NCBI RefSeq assembly: GCF_900107455.1
Contig: NZ_FNQB01000001.1
Location: forward strand, 496,001 to 560,000
Direction: 5' to 3'
Length of the DNA: 64,000 nt
Source: Asanoa ishikariensis
GTDB taxonomy: Bacteria; Actinomycetota; Actinomycetes; Mycobacteriales; Micromonosporaceae
Shown here: positions 8,306 through 16,365 of the stretch, one piece after another
How positions within the stretch are numbered: the first letter of the stretch is position 1
Layout: the number at the start of each line of letters is the position of its first letter
Program-made: the position numbers and the translations under genes
The notes under the pieces: model-generated
The model's input: only the letters and a program-made list of their open reading frames with translations
Database searches by the model: none
Told to the model about the DNA's origin: nothing

Positions 8306-8773
8306 ATGCTCGCGCTGGCCCTGACGCTGATCCTGAGCACGGTCGCGTACCACCTGGTCATGACCTTGATCGACGTGTATCCGCTGAACAACGTGCGCGA
8401 CGCCAAGCGCAGAGAACAGTGGACCGAGGTCGCCGTGAACGCACCGGTCATGGCACTGCCCGCGGTCCTGCTCGGCCTGGCCGCGGCGCTCAAGACTCCA
8501 ACGTTCGGCTACGTCGCCGGCGGGCTGGAGCTACTGATCGCGGCCGGCGGACTGCTGCTCTGGTGGCTGCCCTACCTGGTCGGCGTCACCGTGCCCTGGG
8601 CAACGGCCGGCACCGGCGTGACCTGGGCGCAACTGCACGCCCGCACGTACGCGCACACGCTGATCGTGCTGCCCCGGATCGGCGACCGCCCACGCCCCAA
8701 CCTGGAGCACATGATCCTGCACGCGCTGATGCTGGCGGCCGCGATCGCCACCTTCGCCGCAGCGGCAGGCTAG
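8306..8773 (+). CDS. Small polytopic membrane protein, TetR-controlled
   Basis: The protein has 155 residues from ATG 8306, which has GGAG six bases upstream; ATG 8294 would add four residues but lies almost on the operator. About four membrane segments are visible (LALTLILSTVAYHLVM; PVMALPAVLLGLAAAL; LLIAAGGLLLWWLPYLVGV; MILHALMLAAAIATFAAAA). No family is recognised. The stop codon shares a CTAG with the convergent LacI gene. Divergent TetR control suggests a response to a small hydrophobic compound, but the function is unknown. Confidence 0.7.
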   Translation: MLALALTLILSTVAYHLVMTLIDVYPLNNVRDAKRREQWTEVAVNAPVMALPAVLLGLAAALKTPTFGYVAGGLELLIAAGGLLLWWLPYLVGVTVPWATAGTGVTWAQLHARTYAHTLIVLPRIGDRPRPNLEHMILHALMLAAAIATFAAAAG

Positions 8774-9807
8774 GCGGAGCGAGGCTGCGGGACGGTGGTG
8801 GGCACAGTGGACTCACGAATCACCAGCCGGCAGGACTGACGGACCACGCCTGCGGAAGGCGTGCCGTCGAGGGCGGCGAAGAGGTGCTCGACGGCCGTGG
8901 CACCAAGCTGTTCGAGGTTGAGGTCCACAGTGGTCAGCGGTGGGCGGCAGTCGGTGGCGAAGTCCTCCCAGTTGTCGTAGCCGACGATGGCGACGTCGTC
9001 GGGGATCCGCCGGCCGAGGTCGAGCAGCGTCTGCGAGACACCCGTGGCGATCTGGTCGTTGCCGCAGAAGATGGCGTCGATCTCGGGCTCGGCGTCGAGC
9101 AGCATCCGGGCGGCGTGCCGGCCCCAGCGCTGCGACCACTCGCCGTAGAGCGGCTCGCCGGCCGGCGAGAGGTCGTGCTCGGCCAGGACGGCGCGCATGC
9201 CGACGACCCGGTCGCGGGCCGCCCGATAGCTGTGCGGGCCGGTGATGTGCGCGATCCGCCGGCGGCCGAGGGCGACCAGGTGCTCCACCGCGAGGCGGGC
9301 GCCGCCCTCGTCGTCGGCCAGCAGCGAGAAGTCGTCCGGGTCGGCGGACTCGCCGTAGACGTAGACGACCGGGACGGGGATGTCGCGGGTCAGCGACGGC
9401 CGGATGTCGTTGCTGTCGCCGAGCACGATGAAGCCGTCGACCCGGCGGGCCAACAGCGTGCGGATGTAGTGCGCCCGGCGGATCGCGTCGCCGCGGGCGT
9501 CGCACAGCAGCACCGACATCTGCTCGTTGCCGAGCGCGTTCTCGGCGCCGAGCAGGATCGGGATCGAGAACCGGCCGCCGAGCTCGTCGGTGAGCAGGCC
9601 GATCGTGCGGGTGCGGCCGACGATCAGGCCGCGGGCGAGGGCGTTGGGGTGGAACGACAGGTCGCTGGCCGCCTGGAGCACCCGCTGCCGGGTCGCCGCG
9701 GCCACCTGGGCGCGGTCGTTGAGCGCCTTCGATGCCGTGGCGACCGAGACGCCGGCCCGCCGCGCGACGTCGGACAGCGTCACGGCCTGCGAGCGGAGCC
9801 GCCCCAT
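8770..9807 (-). CDS. LacI-family transcriptional regulator of the GH127 locus
   Basis: The protein has 345 residues from ATG 9807, with AAAGG eight bases upstream. The LacI DNA-binding head is VTLSDVARRAGVSVATASKALN with hinge FHPNALARGL. The periplasmic-binding-protein-like effector domain follows (IGLLTDELGG, AIFCGNDQIATGV, VAIVGYDNWEDFA, PLTTVDLNLEQLG). It is divergent from the GH127/ABC locus. A CCGAAAA..TTTTCGG palindrome in the gap is the likely operator. The inducer is expected to be an arabino-oligosaccharide or arabinose, inferred from the controlled genes. Confidence 0.9.
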   Translation of the reverse strand: MGRLRSQAVTLSDVARRAGVSVATASKALNDRAQVAAATRQRVLQAASDLSFHPNALARGLIVGRTRTIGLLTDELGGRFSIPILLGAENALGNEQMSVLLCDARGDAIRRAHYIRTLLARRVDGFIVLGDSNDIRPSLTRDIPVPVVYVYGESADPDDFSLLADDEGGARLAVEHLVALGRRRIAHITGPHSYRAARDRVVGMRAVLAEHDLSPAGEPLYGEWSQRWGRHAARMLLDAEPEIDAIFCGNDQIATGVSQTLLDLGRRIPDDVAIVGYDNWEDFATDCRPPLTTVDLNLEQLGATAVEHLFAALDGTPSAGVVRQSCRLVIRESTVPTTVPQPRSA

Positions 9808-9895
9808 GAGAAACACCTTTCGCCAACGTTTTCTGTTGCTGCGGGCAACGTATCAGCATGCAGCGGGTTTTCGGGATGGCCGATTTGGCATCTTG

Positions 9896-9911
9896 CCGAA
9901 AAGGTTTTCGG
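9896..9911. promoter_or_regulatory. Candidate LacI operator before the GH127 operon
   Basis: CCGAAAAGGTTTTCGG has perfect 7-base arms around a central GG. A further TTTTCGG half-site lies at 9878-9884, and a CAAC-TTTTC-GTTG patch lies near the LacI start. The site is 43 bases before the GH127 start codon and between divergent genes, the usual place for a local LacI regulator. Confidence 0.5.
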
Positions 9912-9953
9912 AGTCCAGAGTGAGCGCCATCACGAAACCTGGAGGTAACAACG

Positions 9954-11870
9954 GTGGCAGCTTCCGACCCCACCGGCGGCCGGCCGGTGGACCCGTCCCG
10001 TGGCGCGTTGCGCCCGCTCGGCCTGGCCGAGGCGCGGATCACCGCGGGGTTCTGGGCCGACCGGCAGCGCGTCATCAGCGAGGGCAGCCTGGATCACGCC
10101 CGGGCCTGGATGGACAAGGTCGGTTGGACCGCCAACTTCACGATCGGCGCGGCCACCGGGCCGGCTGAGCACCGAGGTCGGGAGTTCGCCGACTCCGAGG
10201 TCTACAAGCTGATCGAGGCGATGTCGTGGGAGACCGGCCGCCGGGCCGACCCCGCGCGGGTTCGCGAGATCGACGAGCTCGTCGCGCTGATCGGCGGCGC
10301 GCAGGAGGCCGACGGCTACCTCAACACCGCCTTCGGCCGGCCTAGCCAGCAGCCGCGCTGGAGTGACCTGCGCTGGGGCCACGAGCTCTACTGCGCGGGC
10401 CACCTGATGCAGGCCGCGGTGGCCAACACCCGCGTGCACGGCCCGGGCCCGCTGCTCGACATCGCGCGAAAGGTCGCCGATCACATCTGCGCGACTTTCG
10501 GTGAAGACGGCAGCAGCGGGGTCTGCGGCCACCCGGAGATCGAGCCGGCCCTGGTCGAGCTATACCGGGTCACCGGTGAGCGCCGCTACCTCGACCAGGC
10601 CGCGCTGTTCGTCGAGCGGCGCGGGCACGGGAGCCTTCCGCCGCACCAGTTCGGTGCCTCCTACTTCAGCGACGACATCCCGGTCCGGGAGGCCACGGTC
10701 CTTCGTGGACACGCGGTACGGGCGCTCTATCTGGCCTGCGGCGTGGTCGACGTGGCGGTCGAGACCGGCGACGACGAGCTGCTCGAGGCCGTCGCCGCGC
10801 AGTTCGACCGCACGTGGGCCAGGCGCACGTACCTGACCGGCGGGATGGGCTCCCGGCACATGGACGAGGCGTTCAGCGACGACTTCGTGTTGCCGTCCGA
10901 CCGCGCCTACTCGGAGAGCTGCGCCAGCGTCGCCGCGGTCATGCTGGCCTGGCGCCTGCTGCTGGCGACCGGCGAGGCTCGCTACGCCGACGTGATCGAG
11001 CGGGTCCTCTACAACGTGGTCGCCACCGCGATCGAGGACGACGGGCGGGCCTTCTTCTACGCGCACAGCCTGCACCAGCGCACGCCGACCCGGGCGTTGC
11101 CCGACGACGAGGAGCAGCTCGGCTTCGGCGGCGGCCCGCGGGCGCCCTGGTTCGAGGTGTCCTGCTGCCTGCCCAACGTGTCCCGGCTGCTGGCCGCCCT
11201 GAGCACCTACCTCGCCGTCGCTGACGACGAGGGGCTTCGGATCATGCAGTACGCGAACGCGACGGTCGACACCAGGCTGGCCGACGGCCGCCGGGTGGCG
11301 CTGGAGACCACCACCGCGTACCCCGTCGACGGTGACGTGACCATCCGGATCACCGCCACCGACGGCGGCGAGTGGCCGCTGACCCTGCGGATCCCGGCCT
11401 GGGCCGAGGGCGCGACGGTCGACGGGGTGACGCGAGCCGCCGGTGAGGCCGTGACCGTGCGGCGCGCGTTCGCCCCCGGCGACGAGGTCCGGTTGCACCT
11501 GCCGATGACGCCCCGGTTCACGACACCCGACCCGCGAATCGACGCCGTGCGTGGCTGCGTCGCGGTCGAGCGCGGCCCGGTCGTCTACTGCGCCGAGTCG
11601 CCGGTGGCCGAGCCGCTGGGCGACCTCGACCAGCTCCGGATCGACCCGGCCCGGGCGCCGGCGGATCACGAGGACGGCGTCGAGGTGTGGGGCGGGCTCG
11701 CCGCCGAGACCGACGCCGCGTGGCCCTATGAAGGGACCGCTGTCGCCGACCCGCCGCTCGGGTTGGTTCGACTGCTGCCTTACCACCGCTGGGCGCGCCG
11801 TGGTCCCGCCACGATGCGGGTCTGGCTGCCCACTGTCCAATCCCCTCGCGCAAGGAGCACGGATGGCTAG
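9954..11870 (+). CDS. GH127 beta-L-arabinofuranosidase, cytoplasmic
   Basis: The protein has 638 residues from GTG 9954 with GGAGG upstream and no signal peptide. It belongs to the GH127/DUF1680 family with an (alpha/alpha)6 barrel. The zinc-thiolate active site is complete: Glu305 fits the acid/base, Glu321-x-Cys323 and the Cys404-Cys405 pair fit the metal ligands and nucleophile. The Glu305-Glu321 spacing of 16 matches characterised HypBA1. The enzyme releases L-arabinose from beta-1,2-linked arabinofuranosides. Being intracellular, it would cleave imported beta-arabinobiose. It overlaps the following solute-binding gene by 8 bases. Confidence 0.9.
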   Translation: MAASDPTGGRPVDPSRGALRPLGLAEARITAGFWADRQRVISEGSLDHARAWMDKVGWTANFTIGAATGPAEHRGREFADSEVYKLIEAMSWETGRRADPARVREIDELVALIGGAQEADGYLNTAFGRPSQQPRWSDLRWGHELYCAGHLMQAAVANTRVHGPGPLLDIARKVADHICATFGEDGSSGVCGHPEIEPALVELYRVTGERRYLDQAALFVERRGHGSLPPHQFGASYFSDDIPVREATVLRGHAVRALYLACGVVDVAVETGDDELLEAVAAQFDRTWARRTYLTGGMGSRHMDEAFSDDFVLPSDRAYSESCASVAAVMLAWRLLLATGEARYADVIERVLYNVVATAIEDDGRAFFYAHSLHQRTPTRALPDDEEQLGFGGGPRAPWFEVSCCLPNVSRLLAALSTYLAVADDEGLRIMQYANATVDTRLADGRRVALETTTAYPVDGDVTIRITATDGGEWPLTLRIPAWAEGATVDGVTRAAGEAVTVRRAFAPGDEVRLHLPMTPRFTTPDPRIDAVRGCVAVERGPVVYCAESPVAEPLGDLDQLRIDPARAPADHEDGVEVWGGLAAETDAAWPYEGTAVADPPLGLVRLLPYHRWARRGPATMRVWLPTVQSPRARSTDG

Positions 11871-13149
11871 ATATCGAGCACGACGCGTCGTCGCCGTCAC
11901 CGCGGCGGCATTACTGATGACCGTGGCGGCCTGCGGCAACGACGACAAGGCCGCAGGTGGCACGGTCGCCGCTTCGGCCGACGACGGCGCCACCCTGACC
12001 CTGTGGACCAGGGCCGCGACCGAGTCGGTCTCCAAGGCGTACGCGGAGAAGTACAACGCCACCCACAAGAACCAGGTGGAGGTGACCGCCTATCCCAACG
12101 AGGAGTACCCGGCCAAGCTGGCGTCGGCGGCCGGCGCGAAGTCGCTGCCGGACCTGTTCGCCTCCGACGTGGTGTTCGCCGCGCAGTACGCGTCGCAGGG
12201 CCTCTGGGTCGACCTGACCGACCGGTTCGGCGCGCTCGACGTCAAGGACAAGGTCGCGCCGGCGCACGTGAAGGCCGGCACCTGGGAGGGCAAGAACTAC
12301 GCGGTCCCGCACACCATCGACATGTCGGTGATGCTCTACAACAAGGACCTTTACGCGAAGGCCGGACTCGACCCCGAGAAGCCGCCGACCACGCTCAAGG
12401 AGTTCGCCGAGCAGGCTCGCAAGATCGATAAGCTGGGCGGCGACGTCAACGGCACCTACTTCGGCGGCAACTGCGGCGGCTGCGTCGAGTTCACCTTCTG
12501 GCCGTCGGTCTGGGCCGCGGGCGGTGGCGTCCTGGACGCCGAGGGCAACAACGCGAAGGTCGACTCCAAGGAGATGGCCGACGTCTTCGCTCTCTACCGC
12601 TCGCTCTACGACGAGGGCGTCGCCGCGCCGGCGTCGAAGGACGAGGCCGGCCCGACGTGGCTCGGCGCCCTCCAGGGCGGCAAGGTCGGCATCGCCCCCG
12701 GCCCCTCGGTCTGGCTCGGCCTGATCGAGGAGAAGGGCGTGAAGATGGGCGTGGCGCCGATTCCCGGTCCGGACGGGGGCGAGTCCACGTTCGTGGGCGG
12801 CGACGCGATCGGCATCGGCGCCACCAGCACCAAGGTGGCCCAGGCGTGGGACTTCCTGGCCTGGACGATGTCCGACGAGGCGCAGATCGAGGTCGTCGCG
12901 AAGAACAAGGGCGTGCCGACCCGCACCGACCTGGCAGCCAACAAGTACTCGTCCGCCGACCCGCGGATCGTGCTGATCAACTCGCTGATGGCCAAGGGCC
13001 AGACGCCGTACGCCCGCAACTTCAACGCCTCCTTCAACGACCCGCAGAGCCCGTGGCTGCAGACCGTGCGAGGAGCCCTGTTCGGGGATGCGGCGTCGTC
13101 GCTCAGCAGCGGCAACACCGCCATCACCAAGTCACTGCAACAGAGCTGA
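11863..13149 (+). CDS. Sugar ABC transporter solute-binding lipoprotein (family 1)
   Basis: The protein has 428 residues from ATG 11863 with AAGGAG upstream. A lipoprotein signal ends at VAAC with lipidated Cys24, followed by a flexible linker and a family-1 solute-binding fold (TLTLWTRAATESVSKAYAEKYN, LPDLFASDVVFAAQYASQGLWVDLTD, NYAVPHTIDMSVMLYNKDLY, WDFLAWTMSDEAQ). It overlaps the GH127 gene and precedes two permeases, so it should deliver an oligosaccharide that the cytoplasmic GH127 can cut. By comparison with the bifidobacterial cluster, beta-L-arabinobiose is the leading candidate. A hairpin follows the gene. Confidence 0.88.
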   Translation: MARYRARRVVAVTAAALLMTVAACGNDDKAAGGTVAASADDGATLTLWTRAATESVSKAYAEKYNATHKNQVEVTAYPNEEYPAKLASAAGAKSLPDLFASDVVFAAQYASQGLWVDLTDRFGALDVKDKVAPAHVKAGTWEGKNYAVPHTIDMSVMLYNKDLYAKAGLDPEKPPTTLKEFAEQARKIDKLGGDVNGTYFGGNCGGCVEFTFWPSVWAAGGGVLDAEGNNAKVDSKEMADVFALYRSLYDEGVAAPASKDEAGPTWLGALQGGKVGIAPGPSVWLGLIEEKGVKMGVAPIPGPDGGESTFVGGDAIGIGATSTKVAQAWDFLAWTMSDEAQIEVVAKNKGVPTRTDLAANKYSSADPRIVLINSLMAKGQTPYARNFNASFNDPQSPWLQTVRGALFGDAASSLSSGNTAITKSLQQS

Positions 13150-13162
13150 CCCTGCTCGTGGT

Positions 13163-13190
13163 GGGGGTCCGGTCGGCCGTCCGGACCCCC
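13163..13190 (+). terminator. Intra-operon hairpin after the solute-binding gene
   Basis: GGGGGTCCGG (13163-13172) pairs perfectly with CCGGACCCCC (13181-13190) around an 8-base loop. It lies between the binding-protein and permease genes and has no U-tract. It more likely protects the upstream mRNA end or attenuates transcription than stops it, giving more binding protein than permease. Confidence 0.55.
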
Positions 13191-13213
13191 ATCCCCAACC
13201 GAGAAGGACGAAG

Positions 13214-14164
13214 ATGACCATCGTGACCACCCCGCGCCGGGAACAGCGGGCCGAGCAGGCCGGCTCACCACCGGCTCGCCGCCGCCGCAGGCGCCAGACC
13301 CGTCGTGCCTGGCTCGGCATCGCGTACGCCAGCCCGACGGCCGTCATGGTCGCGTTGTTCTTCCTCACCCCGCTGGTGCTAGTCGGCTGGATGTCGTTGC
13401 ACCGCTGGCCCCTGCTGGCCCCGCCGACCCTCAACGCGCCGGACAACTTCACGACGATCGGCGACAACGAGCTCGTCCGGTCCGCCACCTGGTTCACCAT
13501 CAAATACACGGTGATCATCACCGTGCTGCTCTTCGCGGTCTCGCTGGGCCTGGCGCTGCTGGTCCAGCACCGCCGGCGCGGCGTCGGCTTCTTCCGCACC
13601 GCGTTCTTCCTGCCCATGGCGGTCGGCTTCGCCAGCGCCTCACTGCTCTTCCTCGGCCTGCTCAGCGACGAGATCGGGCCGGTCAGCGACCTGCTGCGCA
13701 GCATCGGGCTGATCGACGGCTACGTCTCGTGGACCAGCGGCAGCGCCAACTCCGCGCTCGGGTCGGCGGTCGTGCTGGTGATCTGGCGGTTCGCGGGCTT
13801 CAACATGCTGATCCTGCTGACCGGCCTGCAGGCCATCCCGCCGGAGATCTACGAGGCGGCCCGGGTCGACGGCGCCAGCCGGTGGCAGACGTTCCGCCGC
13901 ATCACCCTGCCGCTGCTGCGGCCGACGATCGCGCTCGTGCTCACGCTCATGGTGACCGGCTCGCTGCTGGCCTTCGACCAGTTCTGGATCCTGACCCGGG
14001 GCGGGCCCGACAACAGCACCACCTCCCTGGTCATGGTGATCTACCGGGAGGCGTTCATCCGCCTCGACCTCGGCTCCGCCGCCGCCATCTCGGTGGTGCT
14101 GCTGGTGGTCCTGGTCGTCTTCAACGTCATCCAACTCGGCGTCCTGCGCCGCCGGTCGAACTGA
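13214..14164 (+). CDS. ABC sugar permease, MalF type
   Basis: The protein has 316 residues from ATG 13214 with GAGAAGG upstream. A basic Arg-rich N-terminus precedes six membrane helices. The cytoplasmic EAA loop reads EAARVDGASRWQTFRRITLPLLRPT. It pairs with the next permease as an integral-membrane heterodimer. No ATPase is encoded in the operon, so, as for many actinobacterial CUT1 importers, a shared MsiK-like ATPase elsewhere would energise it (inference). Confidence 0.9.
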   Translation: MTIVTTPRREQRAEQAGSPPARRRRRRQTRRAWLGIAYASPTAVMVALFFLTPLVLVGWMSLHRWPLLAPPTLNAPDNFTTIGDNELVRSATWFTIKYTVIITVLLFAVSLGLALLVQHRRRGVGFFRTAFFLPMAVGFASASLLFLGLLSDEIGPVSDLLRSIGLIDGYVSWTSGSANSALGSAVVLVIWRFAGFNMLILLTGLQAIPPEIYEAARVDGASRWQTFRRITLPLLRPTIALVLTLMVTGSLLAFDQFWILTRGGPDNSTTSLVMVIYREAFIRLDLGSAAAISVVLLVVLVVFNVIQLGVLRRRSN

Positions 14165-14175
14165 GGAATCGCGAG

Positions 14176-14973
14176 ATGAACCGCTCCCGCGTCGGATACT
14201 CGGTCACCGGCGCCGCGCTGGCCATCCTCTTCCTGTTCCCGTTGCTGTGGAGCGGCTGGGCCTCGGTGCGCACCGGCTCCGGCTTCGGCCTGGAGAACTA
14301 CGACCGGCTGTTCACGTCAGACAACGGCGTGCGGCCGCAGCACGTGTTCAACAGCCTCGTGGTCAGCGTGCTGACCGTTGGCGGGACCCTGTTCGTCGCG
14401 ACCCTCGGCGGCTACGCCTTCGGCCGGTTCAAGTTCCCCGGCCGCGACGTGCTCTTCCTGGTCACCCTGGCGATCCTGATGGTCCCGTACGCGACGATCC
14501 TGATCGCCCTCTACGTCCTGCTCGGTTGGATCGGCCTGGAAGACTCGCTGATCGGCCTGAGCCTCGTGCTGGTGATGTTCCAGCTACCGTTCTCGATCTT
14601 CATGATGCGCAACTCGTTCGAAGCCGTGCCACGTGAGCTCGAGGAGTCGGCCCAGATGGACGGGTGCGCCACCCTCGGCACGTTGCTCCGGATCATGCTG
14701 CCGGCGGTCAAGCCGGGCCTGATCACCGTGGGGCTGTTCGCGTTCCTCACCTCGTGGAGCGAGTTCTTCGCGCCGCTCATCCTGCTCAACTCGACGGACA
14801 AGTTCACCACCACGCTCGCGGTGGTCAACATGCGCACGGCCAGCCACGGCTCGATCGACTACGCGGCCCTCGAGGCCGGCGTGGTCTTCATGGCCGTGCC
14901 CTGCCTGATCCTGTTCGCGTTCATGCAGCGCAGCTACGTCCGAGGCTTCACCTCGGGCGCCATCAAGGGGTAA
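14176..14973 (+). CDS. ABC sugar permease, MalG type
   Basis: The protein has 265 residues from ATG 14176, 11 bases after the previous stop. Six membrane helices are visible; the EAA loop reads ELEESAQMDGCATLGTLLRIMLPAVKPGL, with C-terminal FTSGAIKG typical of CUT1 MalG-type subunits. It completes the importer with the preceding permease and lipoprotein. The next gene encodes a secreted protein 77 bases downstream, suggesting the exported enzymes are in the same regulon, if not the same transcript. Confidence 0.9.
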   Translation: MNRSRVGYSVTGAALAILFLFPLLWSGWASVRTGSGFGLENYDRLFTSDNGVRPQHVFNSLVVSVLTVGGTLFVATLGGYAFGRFKFPGRDVLFLVTLAILMVPYATILIALYVLLGWIGLEDSLIGLSLVLVMFQLPFSIFMMRNSFEAVPRELEESAQMDGCATLGTLLRIMLPAVKPGLITVGLFAFLTSWSEFFAPLILLNSTDKFTTTLAVVNMRTASHGSIDYAALEAGVVFMAVPCLILFAFMQRSYVRGFTSGAIKG

Positions 14974-15050
14974 AACCCGGACTCCCCGGCTCCACGGGCG
15001 GACTCCGGTCTCAGAAATTGATCTTCATCAATGTACGGAGAGGAGTCCTC

Positions 15051-16343
15051 ATGAACACCCGAAAAGCCCTGGCCAGCACAGCGAGCATCCTGGTGACGGC
15101 CGGGCTCGCTCTCGTCACGGGCGGCGCCCCGGCTCAGGCCGCGCCCGGCGACAACCTGGCCTGGACGGCCACGCCCAGCGCCTCCTACACCTCGCCCTGG
15201 GAGAGCGTCGCCGCGATCCGCGACGGCGTCGACCCGCCCCGGTCCAACGACACCGCGAACCCGCGCTGGGGCACCTGGCCCAACCAGGGCCAGCAGTGGG
15301 TGGACCTGACCTGGACGGCCACGCAGACCATCCGCGCCGCCGAGGTCTACTTCTTCGACGACGGTGGCGGCGTCCGGCTGCCGTCCTCGTGGCGGGTGCA
15401 GAGCTGGAACGGCAGCGCCTACGTCGACGTGGCCGGCGTCAGCGGCTATCCGGTGGCCGCGGACCGCTACAACTCCGTGACCTTCACCGCGGTCAGCACC
15501 ACCCGACTCCGGGTGGCGCTCCAAAGTGGAGCCGGGTCCGTCGGCCTGCTGGAAGTCAAAGCGCACACCAACGGTCCGACCACGCCGCCGCCGACCAGTG
15601 GGTGGAACCCGCCGGCCAATCTCGTCACCCCGCTGAACCAGGTCTGGGCGCACCAGGAGCAGACCTACAACAACGGCAACCTGTACGCGTTCCGCAACTA
15701 CGGCTGGGACCAGCTTTTCGCCAACCGGGGCTACATCAACTACTGCGTGCGGTGGGACTCGTCAGCCTCGGTCACGGCCGCGCAGCGCGACCAGGTGCAC
15801 GCCGCCCTGGCCCGGCAGTATCGCAAGTGGATAGCCGAGATGGCCGGCCACAACGGCTTCCCGTACACGGACGTGCCGGTCCGGGTGGTCGGTTGGGCCG
15901 TGCGGGACCGGGCACAGCTCCAGTGGACCGACAACTCCGTCGACGTCTACGTCGGCGACATTCGGGAGAACGCACCGCAGTGCGGCGCGCCGTGCGGGCG
16001 GTTCTTCAACCAGAGCGGCCAGTACCCCAACTGTCCGGGTGGTGCCGCGCGGCACTACGACCACTCGCTCTGGCTGACCGACGGCTTCGGCGGCGGCGCG
16101 GGCGGTGACTGGGGTCAGCGGATGGGCCGCGAGTACTTCATGAACAACGTCAACGCCGAGAACATGACGATCCTCCTCCACGAGATCGGGCACACCTACG
16201 GTCTCGACGATTTTTACGACTGGACGCCCAGCGGTGTCGGCGGCTTCATCATGCGCGCCGGCAGCGCTTCGTCGATCACCGAGTTCGACCGGTGGATGCT
16301 GCGCGACTGGTGGCGCCACCTGAAGAACCGGTACGGCTACTAA
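15051..16343 (+). CDS. Secreted discoidin-domain protein with metzincin-like metallopeptidase domain
   Basis: The protein has 430 residues from ATG 15051 with GGAGAGGAG upstream. A Sec signal peptide ends near AQA-AP (about residue 33). Residues 35-172 are a discoidin/F5-8C-like carbohydrate-binding module. After a Pro/Thr linker, residues 185-430 hold a catalytic-looking domain with HEIGHTYGLDD: His377, Glu378, His381, Gly384 and Asp387 match HExxHxxGxxD, and a downstream FIMRAG fits a Met-turn. Four cysteines (QCGAPCGRF, NCPGG) could form disulphides. It sits between a sugar importer and three glycosidases, so cleavage of a glycosylated protein substrate is likely. The peptidase family is not firmly assigned; it resembles snapalysin-type zinc ligation. 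Confidence 0.75.
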   Translation: MNTRKALASTASILVTAGLALVTGGAPAQAAPGDNLAWTATPSASYTSPWESVAAIRDGVDPPRSNDTANPRWGTWPNQGQQWVDLTWTATQTIRAAEVYFFDDGGGVRLPSSWRVQSWNGSAYVDVAGVSGYPVAADRYNSVTFTAVSTTRLRVALQSGAGSVGLLEVKAHTNGPTTPPPTSGWNPPANLVTPLNQVWAHQEQTYNNGNLYAFRNYGWDQLFANRGYINYCVRWDSSASVTAAQRDQVHAALARQYRKWIAEMAGHNGFPYTDVPVRVVGWAVRDRAQLQWTDNSVDVYVGDIRENAPQCGAPCGRFFNQSGQYPNCPGGAARHYDHSLWLTDGFGGGAGGDWGQRMGREYFMNNVNAENMTILLHEIGHTYGLDDFYDWTPSGVGGFIMRAGSASSITEFDRWMLRDWWRHLKNRYGY

Positions 16344-16365
16344 CTTCCAGTGAAAGGTGCCGCGC

